Notes: generated from the sequence alone by a model not told the origin. Numbered from the stretch's first letter, positions 12,229 through 21,222 are shown. The stretch: DNA of 64,000 bases from Mycolicibacterium tusciae (GCF_002086795.1 NZ_MVIM01000001.1:372001-436000); one strand, 5' to 3'. Made by a program: numbers and translations.

Positions 12229-13434
12229 ATGAAGCTCGACGGTAACCAGACATCCATCCAAGAGGCCATCGACGCCGGGTTGCTCGCCGGGGCGGTGACG
12301 CTGGTGTGCCGCGCGGGCGAAGTGCTGCAAGTCAACGAGCTCGGCTACCGCGATGTCGACGCGGGCCAGCCGATGGAACGGGACACGATTTTCCGTATCG
12401 CTTCGATGACCAAACCCGTGACCGTCGCCGCCGCGATGAGCCTGGCCGAAGAGGGCAAGCTGTCGCTGTCCGACCCGGTCTCGACCTGGCTGCCCGAGCT
12501 GGCCGCTATGCAGGTGCTGGTTGATCCGCGCGGCCCGCTCGACAAGACGACTCCCGCCCGCCGGCAGATCACCATCGACGATCTGATGACCCACCGCAGC
12601 GGGCTCGCCTACACGTTCTCCGTGCTCGGTCCGCTGAGCAAGGCATACGGGCGGATGTCCTTCCGCCAGGATCAGGACCGCTGGCTGGCCGAGCTTGCGA
12701 CGCTGCCGCTGGTGCACCAGCCCGGTGACCGACTGACCTACAGTCACGCAACCGACGTACTGGGTATTGCGCTGTCGCGGATCGAGGGCAAGTCACTCTC
12801 TGACGTCTTGTCGGAGCGCATCTTTCAACCGCTCGGGATGGTCGACACCGGTTTCTCGGTGGGCACCGCGGGACGGCCACGCGCCGCGACGATGTACAAG
12901 CTCGACGCAGATATGGTGCTTCAGCACGACGTGATGGGTCCGGCGCCGATCGTCGATCCGCCGTTCTGCACCGGCGGCGCCGGCCTGTGGTCCACCGCCG
13001 ACGACTACCTTCGGTTTGCCCGGATGCTGCTCGGCGGCGGCACATTGGACGGTGTTCGGGTGCTGTCGGAGAAATCGGTCGAACTGATGCGCACCGACCG
13101 GTTGACCGACGAGCAGAAGCGGCAACCCTTTCTGGGGTCGCCGTTTTGGGTCGGCCGCGGCTTCGGGCTCAACCTCTCGGTCGTGACCGACCCCGCCAGA
13201 TCACGGCAACTCTTCGGCCCCGGTGGCCTCGGCACGTTCAGTTGGCCCGGCGCGTACGGCACGTGGTGGCAAGCCGACCCGAGCGGCGATCTGGTACTCA
13301 TCTACTTGATCCAGAATCTCCCTGAAATCAACGCCGACATGGCAGCGGCCGTCGCGGGCAACACCTCGTTGGCGAAGCTGCAAAGCGCACAGCCCAAGTT
13401 CGTCCGTCGGACGTATCAAGCGCTTGATCTCTGA
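12229..13434 (+). CDS. Beta-lactamase-family serine hydrolase
   Basis: Penicillin-binding-protein/class C beta-lactamase fold hydrolase, probably an esterase; true beta-lactamase activity is not implied. The 401-residue product has the nucleophile motif SMTK within RIASMTKPVTVAAAM (SxxK), the second motif YSHATDVLG (YxN-like with His in third place) and a C-terminal GGLGTFSWPGAYGTWW segment resembling the third motif of EstB-type esterases. No signal peptide, so cytoplasmic. ATG 12229 is chosen because a -10 element sits just upstream; the frame extends upstream into the pyr leader without family resemblance. Divergent from pyrR and followed by an FAD monooxygenase 15 nt later. Confidence 0.85.
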   Translation: MKLDGNQTSIQEAIDAGLLAGAVTLVCRAGEVLQVNELGYRDVDAGQPMERDTIFRIASMTKPVTVAAAMSLAEEGKLSLSDPVSTWLPELAAMQVLVDPRGPLDKTTPARRQITIDDLMTHRSGLAYTFSVLGPLSKAYGRMSFRQDQDRWLAELATLPLVHQPGDRLTYSHATDVLGIALSRIEGKSLSDVLSERIFQPLGMVDTGFSVGTAGRPRAATMYKLDADMVLQHDVMGPAPIVDPPFCTGGAGLWSTADDYLRFARMLLGGGTLDGVRVLSEKSVELMRTDRLTDEQKRQPFLGSPFWVGRGFGLNLSVVTDPARSRQLFGPGGLGTFSWPGAYGTWWQADPSGDLVLIYLIQNLPEINADMAAAVAGNTSLAKLQSAQPKFVRRTYQALDL

Positions 13435-13437
13435 CGC

Positions 13438-13443
13438 TACGGT
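13438..13443 (+). promoter_or_regulatory. -10 element of a possible leaderless promoter (FAD monooxygenase)
   Basis: TACGGT lies 6 nt before ATG 13450, partly in the 15-nt gap after the serine hydrolase. There is no Shine-Dalgarno sequence, so the gene may have its own leaderless transcript as well as read-through. Confidence 0.45.
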
Positions 13444-13449
13444 GTTGGC

Positions 13450-14673
13450 ATGACCCAGCCCACGGTGGTGATCAGCGGCGCCGGAATTGCCGGGCCCGCA
13501 CTGGCGTTCTGGCTGACGCGCAACGGATTCCGCGTCATCATCGTGGAGACCGGACCCGGGATCCGGCCCGGCGGCCAGACTGTCGACCTGCGGGGCGCCG
13601 GCGGCGATGTCGTCGAGCGGATGGGCCTGATGGACGAGATGGAGCGGCGGTCGCTGTTCCAGCGTGGCATCGCATGGGTGAAGTCCGATGGCAGCCGACG
13701 CGCGGAGATGCCCGTGACGGCATTCGACGGCAACGGCCCGGTCTCCAAGCTGGAGATCCTGCGCGGCGATCTGGTGGATGTGCTGTATCAGGCCACGACG
13801 GACACGGCGGAGTACCGCTTCAACACCCGAATCTCCGATCTCGCACAGGATCCCACCGGGGTCGACGTGACGTTGTCCGATGGCAGCACATTGAGGGTGG
13901 ACCTCGTAGTCGGCGCCGACGGTCCGCATTCCGCGGTGCGGCGCTTGGTGTTCGGGCCCGAGGAACAGTTCGTCAAGCCGATCGGCGGCTACAACGCCTG
14001 GTTCTCGGCGCCGGACCGCATCGGCCTGGACTCCTGGTATCTGATGTATCAGGCACCGGGTGGTCTCAATGCCTCGATGCGGCCTTCACACGATCCGTCG
14101 ATCGCGAAGGCGGGGTTGGCCTTTCAGTCGGAGCCCATTGTCTACGACCGGCACAACCTCGACGAACAGCGACAGATCCTTGTCGAGCGGTTCGCCGGCG
14201 CGGGCTGGGAATGCGATGCGCTGCTGGCCGCAGCGCAGGAAGCCGACGACTTCTACTTCGACTCACTCGCGCAGGTCCACATGCCATCGTGGTCTTCGGG
14301 GCGGGTCACACTGGTCGGCGACGCAGGTTACTGCGCCTCACCGCTCAGCGGCATGGGCACCAGCCTGGCTCTGGTCGGCGCCTACGTTCTCGCCGGCGAA
14401 CTTGGACCAGCGGATTCGCTTGACGCCGAACACCTTCAGGCCGCGCTGAAGCGCTACGGAACTGTGATGCGGCCCTACGTCGACACCTGCCAGGACCTAC
14501 CCAACAACATCGACCGGTTCGCACCTATGACGGAGAAAGAGATCGCGGACAATGCGATGGCGATGAAGTGGATGCAGCGCTGGCCATTTCGCCCCATCGC
14601 CGCCAGGGTGTGGTTCCAGATCGCCGATTCCATCGACCTTCCGGACTACGCCGCCGCATCGGCCGACGAGTAG
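13450..14673 (+). CDS. FAD-dependent monooxygenase (PHBH/PheA type)
   Basis: Flavoprotein hydroxylase of unknown substrate. The 407-residue product has the dinucleotide-binding GAGIAGPALAFWL at residues about 11-23, the DG motif GADGPHSAVRR, and the GD motif VTLVGDAGYCASPLSGMG that contacts FAD ribityl. This set defines the p-hydroxybenzoate hydroxylase-like class, many of which act on aromatics or tetracycline-like compounds. It converges with the next gene with only a 5-nt gap. Proximity to the pca cluster 4 kb away may be coincidental. Confidence 0.85.
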   Translation: MTQPTVVISGAGIAGPALAFWLTRNGFRVIIVETGPGIRPGGQTVDLRGAGGDVVERMGLMDEMERRSLFQRGIAWVKSDGSRRAEMPVTAFDGNGPVSKLEILRGDLVDVLYQATTDTAEYRFNTRISDLAQDPTGVDVTLSDGSTLRVDLVVGADGPHSAVRRLVFGPEEQFVKPIGGYNAWFSAPDRIGLDSWYLMYQAPGGLNASMRPSHDPSIAKAGLAFQSEPIVYDRHNLDEQRQILVERFAGAGWECDALLAAAQEADDFYFDSLAQVHMPSWSSGRVTLVGDAGYCASPLSGMGTSLALVGAYVLAGELGPADSLDAEHLQAALKRYGTVMRPYVDTCQDLPNNIDRFAPMTEKEIADNAMAMKWMQRWPFRPIAARVWFQIADSIDLPDYAAASADE

Positions 14674-14678
14674 CGGCA

Positions 14679-14906
14679 CTACTCGATACAGCGCGAGAGC
14701 ACCCGGCCGAACTGAAGCAGGCGCTGCATCTGGGCCAGACCGCCGTTGTCGACCGACTTGTAGTAGCGGAACGATTCGCAGTAGATGTCGGTCTCGGTCA
14801 CCGACTTCTGCCGCGACCGGGTGACCAGTTGGGTGTACATCCGCAGTCGGACCTCCGAAAGCCTGCGGGTGCCGTCGTCAAGCGCCTCGTACTCGGTGGT
14901 GAGCAC
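14679..14906 (-). CDS. Conserved small protein after nusB (Rv2532c-like), start unresolved
   Basis: Conserved mycobacterial hypothetical protein located directly after nusB. The recognisable core reads TEYEALDDGTRRLSEVRLRM and continues through YTQLVTRSRQKSVTETDIYC to end LLQFGRVLSRCIE. GTG 14906 gives 75 residues. Upstream, the frame continues with plausible coding sequence (VLEYGLTITDH) but has no ATG, GTG or TTG until 15164, deep inside nusB. The true N terminus is therefore uncertain: GTG 14906, a non-canonical start near the nusB stop at 14966, or an overlap within nusB. Function unknown. Confidence 0.6.
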   Translation of the reverse strand: MLTTEYEALDDGTRRLSEVRLRMYTQLVTRSRQKSVTETDIYCESFRYYKSVDNGGLAQMQRLLQFGRVLSRCIE

Positions 14907-14965
14907 ATGGTCGGTGATGGTCAGTCCATACTCGAGTACGGCGCCCAGTCCTGCGGTGCTCCCAT

Positions 14966-15475
14966 TTACGTCCCTGCGCCCGAATCGCCCGTGCCCCGAA
15001 CAGCTTCTGCAGCCGCCCGGATCTGCGGTGTCACCAACATCACCTGACCCAGCACACCGTTGACGAAACCCGGTGAGTCGTCGGTGGACAACTGCTTGGC
15101 GAGTTCGACGGCTTCGTCGACGGCGACCGGTTCGGGAACATCTTCGGCGTGCAGCAGTTCCCACACCGCCACCCGCAGGATCGCCCGGTCGACAGCGGGC
15201 AGCCGGTCCAGCGTCCAGCCCTGCAGATGCGCGGCGATCAGATCGTCGATGTGCGCGGTGTGTTCGGTGACCCCACGCGCCACCGTCACCGTGTACGGAT
15301 TCAGCGGTGAAACGTCGGACTGCGTCTGAGACAGGGCGCTACGCGACTCGGCTACCTCCGCGGGCGTGATCCCGCGCGCCTCGGCTTCGAAGAGCAGGTC
15401 GACGGCGCGCTTTCTGGCCTGATGGCGGCCACGGTCGGATCGCCGGTTTCTCCCGTCGCCCCGGATGTCAGGCAT
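14966..15475 (-). CDS. nusB: Transcription antitermination factor NusB
   Basis: RNA-binding partner of NusE (S10) in rRNA antitermination complexes. The 169-residue product has the N-terminal arginine-rich box-A binding region ([20 protein letters not shown]) and the core [21 protein letters not shown] with [20 protein letters not shown] and [12 protein letters not shown] 15475 overlaps the efp coding end by 8 nt. Third gene of the pepQ-efp-nusB run. Confidence 0.95.
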   Translation of the reverse strand: MPDIRGDGRNRRSDRGRHQARKRAVDLLFEAEARGITPAEVAESRSALSQTQSDVSPLNPYTVTVARGVTEHTAHIDDLIAAHLQGWTLDRLPAVDRAILRVAVWELLHAEDVPEPVAVDEAVELAKQLSTDDSPGFVNGVLGQVMLVTPQIRAAAEAVRGTGDSGAGT

Positions 15476-16031
15476 TCACCCTTCCCAGGTAGCTGCCGTC
15501 CCGCGAATCCACCTTCAGCTTGTCGCCGGTGTTGATGAACAACGGCACCTGGATCTCTGCACCGGTTTCGACGGTGGCGGGTTTGGTGCCCGCGCTGGAC
15601 CGGTCGCCCTGCAGGCCCGGCTCGGTATGGGTGACCTCGAGTTCGACGGTGACCGGCAGTTCGAGATACAGCGGCGCGCCGTCGTGAAAGGCGATCTGCA
15701 CCGGAAGGCTCTCGAGCAGGAACTTGGCGGCATCGCCGACGAGCGACTCCGGCAACGGGTGCTGCTCGTAGTCCTGGGAGTCCATGAACACGAAGTCGGA
15801 GCCATCGCGGTACAGATAGGTGGCGTCGCGGCGGTCGACGGTGGCGGTCTCGACCTTCACACCGGCGTTGTAGGTCTTGTCGACGACTTTGCCTGACAAC
15901 ACGTTCTTGAGCTTGGTACGCACGAACGCGGGGCCCTTGCCGGGCTTGACGTGCTGGAATTCGATGATCTGCCACAGTTGGCCGTCAATCTGAAGGACGA
16001 GCCCGTTCTTGAAGTCGGCGGTCGATGCCAC
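15468..16031 (-). CDS. efp: Elongation factor P
   Basis: Relieves ribosome stalling at polyproline stretches. The 187-residue product has the three-domain EF-P layout: N-terminal KOW-like domain with [16 protein letters not shown], then an OB domain, ending with the signature [19 protein letters not shown]. The start is GTG 16031 with AGGAGA upstream. It is 18 nt after pepQ and overlaps nusB by 8 nt. Confidence 0.97.
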   Translation of the reverse strand: MASTADFKNGLVLQIDGQLWQIIEFQHVKPGKGPAFVRTKLKNVLSGKVVDKTYNAGVKVETATVDRRDATYLYRDGSDFVFMDSQDYEQHPLPESLVGDAAKFLLESLPVQIAFHDGAPLYLELPVTVELEVTHTEPGLQGDRSSAGTKPATVETGAEIQVPLFINTGDKLKVDSRDGSYLGRVNA

Positions 16032-16049
16032 GGTTGATTGTTCTCCTGT

Positions 16050-17144
16050 TCAGAGGATCGCCAGTTCCTTGGGGAACCGGGTGAGCAAGTCAGGGTTCGG
16101 GTGTGAGTCACTGCCGACGACAAGCGTGTCCTCGATTCGGACGCCGCCGCGGTCTGGCAGATAGACACCGGGTTCCACGGTCACCGCGGAGCCAGCAAGC
16201 AGTGTACCGGCGGATGACGCGCTGATTCCCGGCGCTTCGTGTATCTGCAAACCGACCCCGTGCCCCAATCCGTGACCGAAGTTCTCGGCATATCCCGCGT
16301 CGGCGATAATCTGTCGCGACGCCGCGTCGACGTCGGAGAGCGTGACCCCGGGTGCGAGCGCCTCTCGGCCGGCCCGCTGCGCGGCCGCCACCAGTTCGTA
16401 GACGTCGAGCTGCCACTGGGCGGCCTGCGACAACACGAAAGTCCGCGTCATGTCGGAGTGGTAGCCGCACACCAGCGCCCCGAAGTCGATCTTGACGAAG
16501 TCCCCCGCGGCCAGCACCGCGTCGGTCGGCCGATGGTGCGGGATCGCGGAGTTGGGCCCGGCGGCCACGATGGTTTCGAACGACCTGCCGTCGGCGCCGT
16601 GATCCAGCATCAGCGCCTCGAGTTCGCGGCCCACCTCTTTTTCGGTACGGCCCGGACGCAACCCACCCCGCTCGATGAGATCGTGCAGCGCCGCATCGGC
16701 GGCCTCACACGCCAACCGCAACAACGCGATCTCGCCGGCGTCCTTGACCTCGCGCAACGCCTCCACCGTTCCCGAAGCCCGGACCAGTTCGGTCCTGTCT
16801 CCCGCGGCCTTGGCGAGCACGGTGAACATGTCGACGGTCACCACATGACTCTCGAAGCCGACGCGGGACAGTCCGTCGGCCGACGCACGCGCAACCAGAT
16901 GCGGCCCGCAGGCCCGCTCGATGACTAGTTCGGCGTCGGGCGCCTGTTGCGCGGCCTGGGTGCGGTAGCGCCCGTCGGTGGCCAGCACCGGTGTCGGGTC
17001 CTCCGAGCGAATCAGCAGTGCCGCGTTGGACCCCGTGAAGCCGGACAGATATCGGACGTTGACCAGGTCCGATACCAACATGGCGTCCAGATCGTCGGCG
17101 ACCAGTCGCTGACGCAGCCGGTCCCGGCGCTGTGAAATAGTCAC
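16050..17144 (-). CDS. pepQ: Xaa-Pro dipeptidase/aminopeptidase (M24B)
   Basis: Metallopeptidase that cleaves next to proline. The 364-residue product has a creatinase-like N-terminal domain (LVSDLVNVRYLSGFTGSNAA) and a pita-bread catalytic domain with the five expected metal ligands: Asp in KIDFGAL, Asp in HSDMTRTF, His in GHGVGLQIHEAP, Glu in TVEPGVYL and Glu in GVRIEDTL. Start GTG 17144 has a TAGGTT hexamer 8 nt upstream and no Shine-Dalgarno sequence. First gene of the pepQ-efp-nusB operon. Confidence 0.93.
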   Translation of the reverse strand: MTISQRRDRLRQRLVADDLDAMLVSDLVNVRYLSGFTGSNAALLIRSEDPTPVLATDGRYRTQAAQQAPDAELVIERACGPHLVARASADGLSRVGFESHVVTVDMFTVLAKAAGDRTELVRASGTVEALREVKDAGEIALLRLACEAADAALHDLIERGGLRPGRTEKEVGRELEALMLDHGADGRSFETIVAAGPNSAIPHHRPTDAVLAAGDFVKIDFGALVCGYHSDMTRTFVLSQAAQWQLDVYELVAAAQRAGREALAPGVTLSDVDAASRQIIADAGYAENFGHGLGHGVGLQIHEAPGISASSAGTLLAGSAVTVEPGVYLPDRGGVRIEDTLVVGSDSHPNPDLLTRFPKELAIL

Positions 17145-17152
17145 GGTTGTTG

Positions 17153-17158
17153 AACCTA
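17153..17158 (-). promoter_or_regulatory. -10 element for pepQ (probable leaderless)
   Basis: TAGGTT on the minus strand lies 8 nt before GTG 17144. The divergent gene's -10 starts only 5 nt further on, so the two promoters sit nearly back to back. Confidence 0.5.
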
Positions 17159-17163
17159 CTCGC

Positions 17164-17169
17164 TAAGGT
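17164..17169 (+). promoter_or_regulatory. -10 element for the B-4DMT gene
   Basis: TAAGGT lies 8 nt before ATG 17178, with no ribosome site between. It fits a leaderless or near-leaderless start, divergent from pepQ. Confidence 0.5.
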
Positions 17170-17177
17170 GTGGCCTC

Positions 17178-17726
17178 ATGAGTAAGTGGTTGCTGCGCGG
17201 ACTGGTGTTCGCGGCCCTGATGGTGATCGTGCGATTGCTGCAGGGAGCGATGATCAACGCGTGGGAGACCAGGGCCGGGCTGATCAGTCTCATTCTGGTG
17301 CTTCTCTACGCCGTCATCGTGTTCGTGTGGGGCCTGGCCGACGGCCGCGCCGACGCCCGCGCCAATCCCGATCCGGACCGCCGCGGCGACCTGTCCATGA
17401 CATGGCTGCTGGCCGGCCTGTTCGCCGGCATCGTCAGTGGCGCCGTCGCATGGTTCATCCACCTCTTCTACAAGTCCCTCTACGTCGAGGGGCTGATCAA
17501 CGAACTCACCACCTTCGCGGCGTTCACCGCGTTGCTGGTGTTCCTGATCGCCCTCCTTGGCGTCACCATCGGCCGCTGGCTCGTCGACCGCAACGCACCC
17601 CCGGTCACCCGGCACCGTTCCGGAGACGACGAGCGCGCTGACACCGACGTGTTCGCCGCTGTCAACCAGCCCGAGGGCGAGCGCACCGAGGAGTACGAGA
17701 CGGTCGAGACCCGTCGCGACAAGTAG
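17178..17726 (+). CDS. B-4DMT family membrane protein (Rv2536-like)
   Basis: Mycobacterial four-helix membrane protein assigned by similarity to the B-4DMT transporter group; its substrate is unknown. In 182 residues I see helices at about 5-25, 36-54, 77-97 and 112-133, then a charged cytoplasmic tail rich in Asp, Glu and Arg (RHRSGDDERADTD, TEEYETVETRRDK). Divergent from pepQ, 33 nt apart. In M. tuberculosis, as I recall, the neighbouring gene on this side is the aro operon; here the pca/qsu island comes between. Confidence 0.8.
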   Translation: MSKWLLRGLVFAALMVIVRLLQGAMINAWETRAGLISLILVLLYAVIVFVWGLADGRADARANPDPDRRGDLSMTWLLAGLFAGIVSGAVAWFIHLFYKSLYVEGLINELTTFAAFTALLVFLIALLGVTIGRWLVDRNAPPVTRHRSGDDERADTDVFAAVNQPEGERTEEYETVETRRDK

Positions 17727-17766
17727 TCCTCGCGTCTTGTGACGACCTGAGCTCCTCAAGTCGAAC

Positions 17767-18666
17767 GTGAATCCGGACGAATTCTGCACGTCCGATCAAT
17801 GGAGCGTGCTGTCGTCCGCCGCGTCCCACTCCCAGTTCGCGGGCGTGCTCGGTGGCTTCCTGATCACCGCGATCGCCCTGCTGATGGACAAGAAGAGCCG
17901 CGAGAGCATTCACACGCTCGCGCTGTTCTCCTCCGCGGTGCTGATCCTGATGCTGTCCAGCTTCCTGTTCAGCCTGATCACCGGCAACCAGGTGCCTGAC
18001 GAGGGCGATGCGCGCGGCATCTGCGCGATCGCGTGGACGCAGGGTGCGGTGTCGACGGGAATGCTCGCCGCGGGCGCGACGGCCCTGTTCGGCGGGCTGG
18101 GCTGGATGCTCGCAAGTCATGCGGTCAACAGGGTGTCCGAGCAAGACCCCGAGGACGTCGGCGCGTACTGCTTTCTCGCTGATCTGGGTGGCTGGCTGAC
18201 ATTTGCCGCGGCCATGACGACGACGCTGATCCTGTCCGAGACCGCCATCGACTATTTGCATTTCATGTACGGCCGCAGGCCCGAGATCTGGGTGACCGGC
18301 ATCATCATCGCGACCGCCGCGCTGGTCATCGTTGCGGATTTCGTGCTTGTGTACGTCCGGACCAAGATGCTGCGCAGATCGTTGGCCGACAGCGGCGCAC
18401 CGACCCGTCTGGCACTCCGCTCGATCAAGGTCGCCACCATAGCCACGTTAATTCTGGCGATCGGGGCGTCGTGGCTGGCGGTCAGCCTCGCCCGAATTCC
18501 CAAGACCTGGTTGACAGATCCGGCCGCCGGTCTGACCGCGTTCATCCTGATACTGACGTTCGTGCTACCCACGATCGTCTCGACAGCGATCTGCTACTCG
18601 GTGGCCAGCACCGACGAGCGCGCCTCCATCCGAGGAACTCGAGCCAAAGCAGCGCCGCGACGCTAG
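17767..18666 (+). CDS. Multi-pass membrane protein of unknown function
   Basis: I do not recognise a family. The 299-residue product has about seven hydrophobic segments: roughly 25-42, 51-73, 92-117, 133-155, 174-199, 218-240 and 255-280. The short N terminus carries CTSDQWSVLSSAASHSQFAG. The C terminus is basic (RASIRGTRAKAAPRR). GTG 17767 has no strong ribosome site. It follows the B-4DMT gene by 40 nt and may share its transcript. Its stop codon overlaps the stop of the convergent pcaJ on a CTAG. Confidence 0.7.
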   Translation: MNPDEFCTSDQWSVLSSAASHSQFAGVLGGFLITAIALLMDKKSRESIHTLALFSSAVLILMLSSFLFSLITGNQVPDEGDARGICAIAWTQGAVSTGMLAAGATALFGGLGWMLASHAVNRVSEQDPEDVGAYCFLADLGGWLTFAAAMTTTLILSETAIDYLHFMYGRRPEIWVTGIIIATAALVIVADFVLVYVRTKMLRRSLADSGAPTRLALRSIKVATIATLILAIGASWLAVSLARIPKTWLTDPAAGLTAFILILTFVLPTIVSTAICYSVASTDERASIRGTRAKAAPRR

Positions 18667-19349
18667 TTGAGCGGCACCGACATTCGGTCGGCCAGCGCTT
18701 TGACGGTGGATCCAAATGTCTCCAACACACGTATGCCGCCGTTGTCGCCGGAGTCGACAGCGAAGACCGCGTGGTCGGTGTAGACGCGGCTGACGCACCT
18801 GGTGCCGGTGAGCGGATAGGTGCACTGCGGCACCAGCTTCGCCTTGCCGTCCTTGGCGAACAGATTCATCATGACGAACACACTTTTCGCGCCGATGGCC
18901 AAATCCATGGCGCCACCGACCGCCGGAATGGCGTCGGCCGCACCGGTGTGCCAGTTGGCCAGATCGCCGTGCTGACTGACCTGGAATGCACCGAGCACGC
19001 ATACGTCGAGATGGCCACCGCGCATCATCGCAAACGAGTCGGCGTGGTGAAAGTACGATGCGCCAGGGGTTTCGGTGACGGGCACCTTGCCCGCATTCGT
19101 CAGATCCGCGTCGATCTGATCACCGACCGCTTCCCCACCCATGCCGAGCATGCCGTTCTCGGTGTGCAGCACCACACCCGCCTCCGGGGTCAAGTATTCG
19201 GCGACCGTCGTCGGTTGTCCGATCCCGAGGTTGACGTATGAACCGGGCGGAATATCGCGGGCAATGACCGCCGCCAGTTCGCGGCGGTCGAGCGGACCGC
19301 GATCCAGACGCTCGACGGTGGTGGTACGACTTGGGATGTGGAGCGTCAC
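18663..19349 (-). CDS. pcaJ: 3-oxoadipate CoA-transferase subunit B
   Basis: With PcaI, moves CoA from succinyl-CoA to 3-oxoadipate. The 228-residue beta-type subunit has the catalytic Glu in LHTENGMLGMG and the GGAMDLAIGAKSVFVMM segment. Start GTG 19349 overlaps the pcaI stop as GTGA. Last gene of the pcaHGB-DC-IJ operon. Position beside 3-oxoadipate-forming genes favours this function over succinyl-CoA:acetoacetate transfer, which uses close homologues. Confidence 0.88.
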   Translation of the reverse strand: MTLHIPSRTTTVERLDRGPLDRRELAAVIARDIPPGSYVNLGIGQPTTVAEYLTPEAGVVLHTENGMLGMGGEAVGDQIDADLTNAGKVPVTETPGASYFHHADSFAMMRGGHLDVCVLGAFQVSQHGDLANWHTGAADAIPAVGGAMDLAIGAKSVFVMMNLFAKDGKAKLVPQCTYPLTGTRCVSRVYTDHAVFAVDSGDNGGIRVLETFGSTVKALADRMSVPLN

Positions 19350-20041
19350 GACGCCGCCTCCCTCATACGTCGGTCGGCCGAAAGGTCGAGGATGCGGTCC
19401 ACGAAGATTCCGGGTGTGACGACGATTTCAGGATCGATGGATCCCGCTTCGACCACCCGGGACACCTCGGCGATGGTGAGCGACGCCGCGGTGGCCATCA
19501 CCGGACCGAAATTGCGAGCAGTCTTGCGGTACAACAGATTCCCCGCCCGATCGCCGATATGGGCGCCGATGAGCGCGACGTCGCCCCGGATCGGGTATTC
19601 CAGCACATAATCTCGACCGTCGATGGTTCGGGTCTCCTTCCCTTCAGCAAGGGGGGTGCCGACACCGGTCGGGCAGAAGAACGCACCGATCCCCGCACCC
19701 GCCGCCCTGATCCGCTCTGCCAGGTTTCCCTGCGGAACCACCTCGAGGTGAACCTTGCCGGCGCGGTACAACTCGTCGAAGACATACGAATCCGTCTGCC
19801 GGGGAAACGAGCAGATGACCTTGGTGACGCGACCGGCGGCGAGCAGTGCGGCCAGGCCGGTGTCGCCATTGCCCGCGTTGTTGCTGACGATGGTGAGATC
19901 GGTCGCGCCCTGTTGAATCAGGGCGTCGATCAGTGTGGTTGGCATACCCGCCATGCCGAAGCCGCCGACGAGAACTGTTGATCCGTCATGGATGCCGGCG
20001 ACGGCGTGCCGGGCGGCATCACAGATCTCGGTGCGGCTCAT
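19346..20041 (-). CDS. pcaI: 3-oxoadipate CoA-transferase subunit A
   Basis: Alpha-type subunit of the heteromeric CoA-transferase. The 231-residue product has the glycine-rich LVGGFGMAGMPTTLIDALI segment and SNNAGNGDTG, both typical of family I CoA-transferase alpha chains. Its ATG overlaps the end of the pcaD-pcaC fusion by 4 nt and it overlaps pcaJ by GTGA, so the two subunits are translated in tandem. Confidence 0.88.
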   Translation of the reverse strand: MSRTEICDAARHAVAGIHDGSTVLVGGFGMAGMPTTLIDALIQQGATDLTIVSNNAGNGDTGLAALLAAGRVTKVICSFPRQTDSYVFDELYRAGKVHLEVVPQGNLAERIRAAGAGIGAFFCPTGVGTPLAEGKETRTIDGRDYVLEYPIRGDVALIGAHIGDRAGNLLYRKTARNFGPVMATAASLTIAEVSRVVEAGSIDPEIVVTPGIFVDRILDLSADRRMREAAS

Positions 20042-21222
20042 GACCTCTCCCCCTTGTCACTGTCGAAGCCCGGTAGTACGTCGGCCGCAATACGGAAGGC
20101 GGTGTTGGCATCCGGCACGCCGCAGTAGATCGCGGTCTGCATCAGCAGCTCCTTGATCTCGTCGTTGGACAGCCCGTTGCGCCGGGCGGCAATCAGATGC
20201 ATCTTGAGTTCTTCGTGGTGTCCGCGCGCCACCAACGCCGTGAGTGTGATCAGCGAGCGGCTGCGGCGGTCCAGGCCCGGCCGCGTCCAAATTGCGCCCC
20301 AGGCATATTCGGTGATGAACCGCTGAAAGTCGGCGGTGAATTCGGTGGTCGCCGCGATGGCCCGGTCGACGTGCGCGTCGCCGAGGACCTCACGCCGAAC
20401 CGCAAGCCCACCCGCGTACACCTCGTCGGTGGTGGCCGGAATCGGCGCGGTCGCCGCACGTGCGTGTTCGGCGATCAGCTGCGCGACTCGGTTCGGCGCT
20501 TCGGCGGGCGCGAGATGTCCCACCCCCTCCAATACGACCAAGCGCCCATCCTTGACTCCGGAGGCTATGCGCTGCAGGTGATCCGGTGGCGTGGCAATGT
20601 CGTGACTGCCCGCGACGGCAAGGACCGGTGTGCTGATCTCCGGCAGCCGGTCGGTGACGTCGAATCCACCCAATGCCTCACACACCTGCGCGTAGGAGCC
20701 GGCGTCGGCGCTACGCAGAGCATCGAGCAAAGCCGAGCTGGTGACGGAGTCGCGCGCCGCGAAGCCGCTGGGGAACCACCGCTGCGTCGCGGCGGCGATC
20801 AGAGTCTCGGTTCCCGACGCGCGGACGGTTTCAGCGCGTTCGGCCCACGCGTCCGGGGTGCCGATCACCGCGCCCGTGCACAGCAGAGTGGCCGACGCAA
20901 CACGGTACGGGGCATCCAACATCAGTTGCAGCCCGACGCAGCCTCCGACCGAATCACCTGCGTAATCGAATGATTCGCGGGTGAACTGGTCGGCAAGCGC
21001 CAGCACGCCTGCGGCGAGTTCGGCAAGGGTGAAGGCGTCCGTGATTTCGCCGCGGCCATGCCCTGGAAGGTCCCAGCCGACGACGCGCCATTTGTCAGTC
21101 AGTTCGGCTGCGGCCCGGCTCCACAAGGTGGTGGCAGAGGTGCCGAGCGATGGCCCGAGAAGAAGCAACGGGGCGGTGTCCCGCCCGCCGAACTCGGTGG
21201 CGACGATGCGCGGGATACTCAT
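20038..21222 (-). CDS. pcaL: Fused 3-oxoadipate enol-lactonase / 4-carboxymuconolactone decarboxylase
   Basis: Two consecutive steps of the protocatechuate branch in one polypeptide of 394 residues. Residues 1 to about 255 form an alpha/beta hydrolase (PcaD) with nucleophile Ser91 in AGDSVGG and a C-terminal His in VLEGVGHLAP. Residues about 268-394 form the carboxymuconolactone decarboxylase domain (PcaC), with TRPGLDRRSRSLITLTALVA and HLIAARRNGLSNDEIKELL. This fusion is known from Rhodococcus and Streptomyces as PcaL. ATG 21222 overlaps the pcaB stop; the upstream open frame lies in pcaB. Confidence 0.92.
   Translation of the reverse strand: MSIPRIVATEFGGRDTAPLLLLGPSLGTSATTLWSRAAAELTDKWRVVGWDLPGHGRGEITDAFTLAELAAGVLALADQFTRESFDYAGDSVGGCVGLQLMLDAPYRVASATLLCTGAVIGTPDAWAERAETVRASGTETLIAAATQRWFPSGFAARDSVTSSALLDALRSADAGSYAQVCEALGGFDVTDRLPEISTPVLAVAGSHDIATPPDHLQRIASGVKDGRLVVLEGVGHLAPAEAPNRVAQLIAEHARAATAPIPATTDEVYAGGLAVRREVLGDAHVDRAIAATTEFTADFQRFITEYAWGAIWTRPGLDRRSRSLITLTALVARGHHEELKMHLIAARRNGLSNDEIKELLMQTAIYCGVPDANTAFRIAADVLPGFDSDKGERS

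Noticed and set aside
12229..13434. True antibiotic-resistance beta-lactamase
   Set aside because: Only the SxxK and YxH motifs of the wider esterase/PBP family are present and there is no signal peptide, so resistance cannot be claimed.
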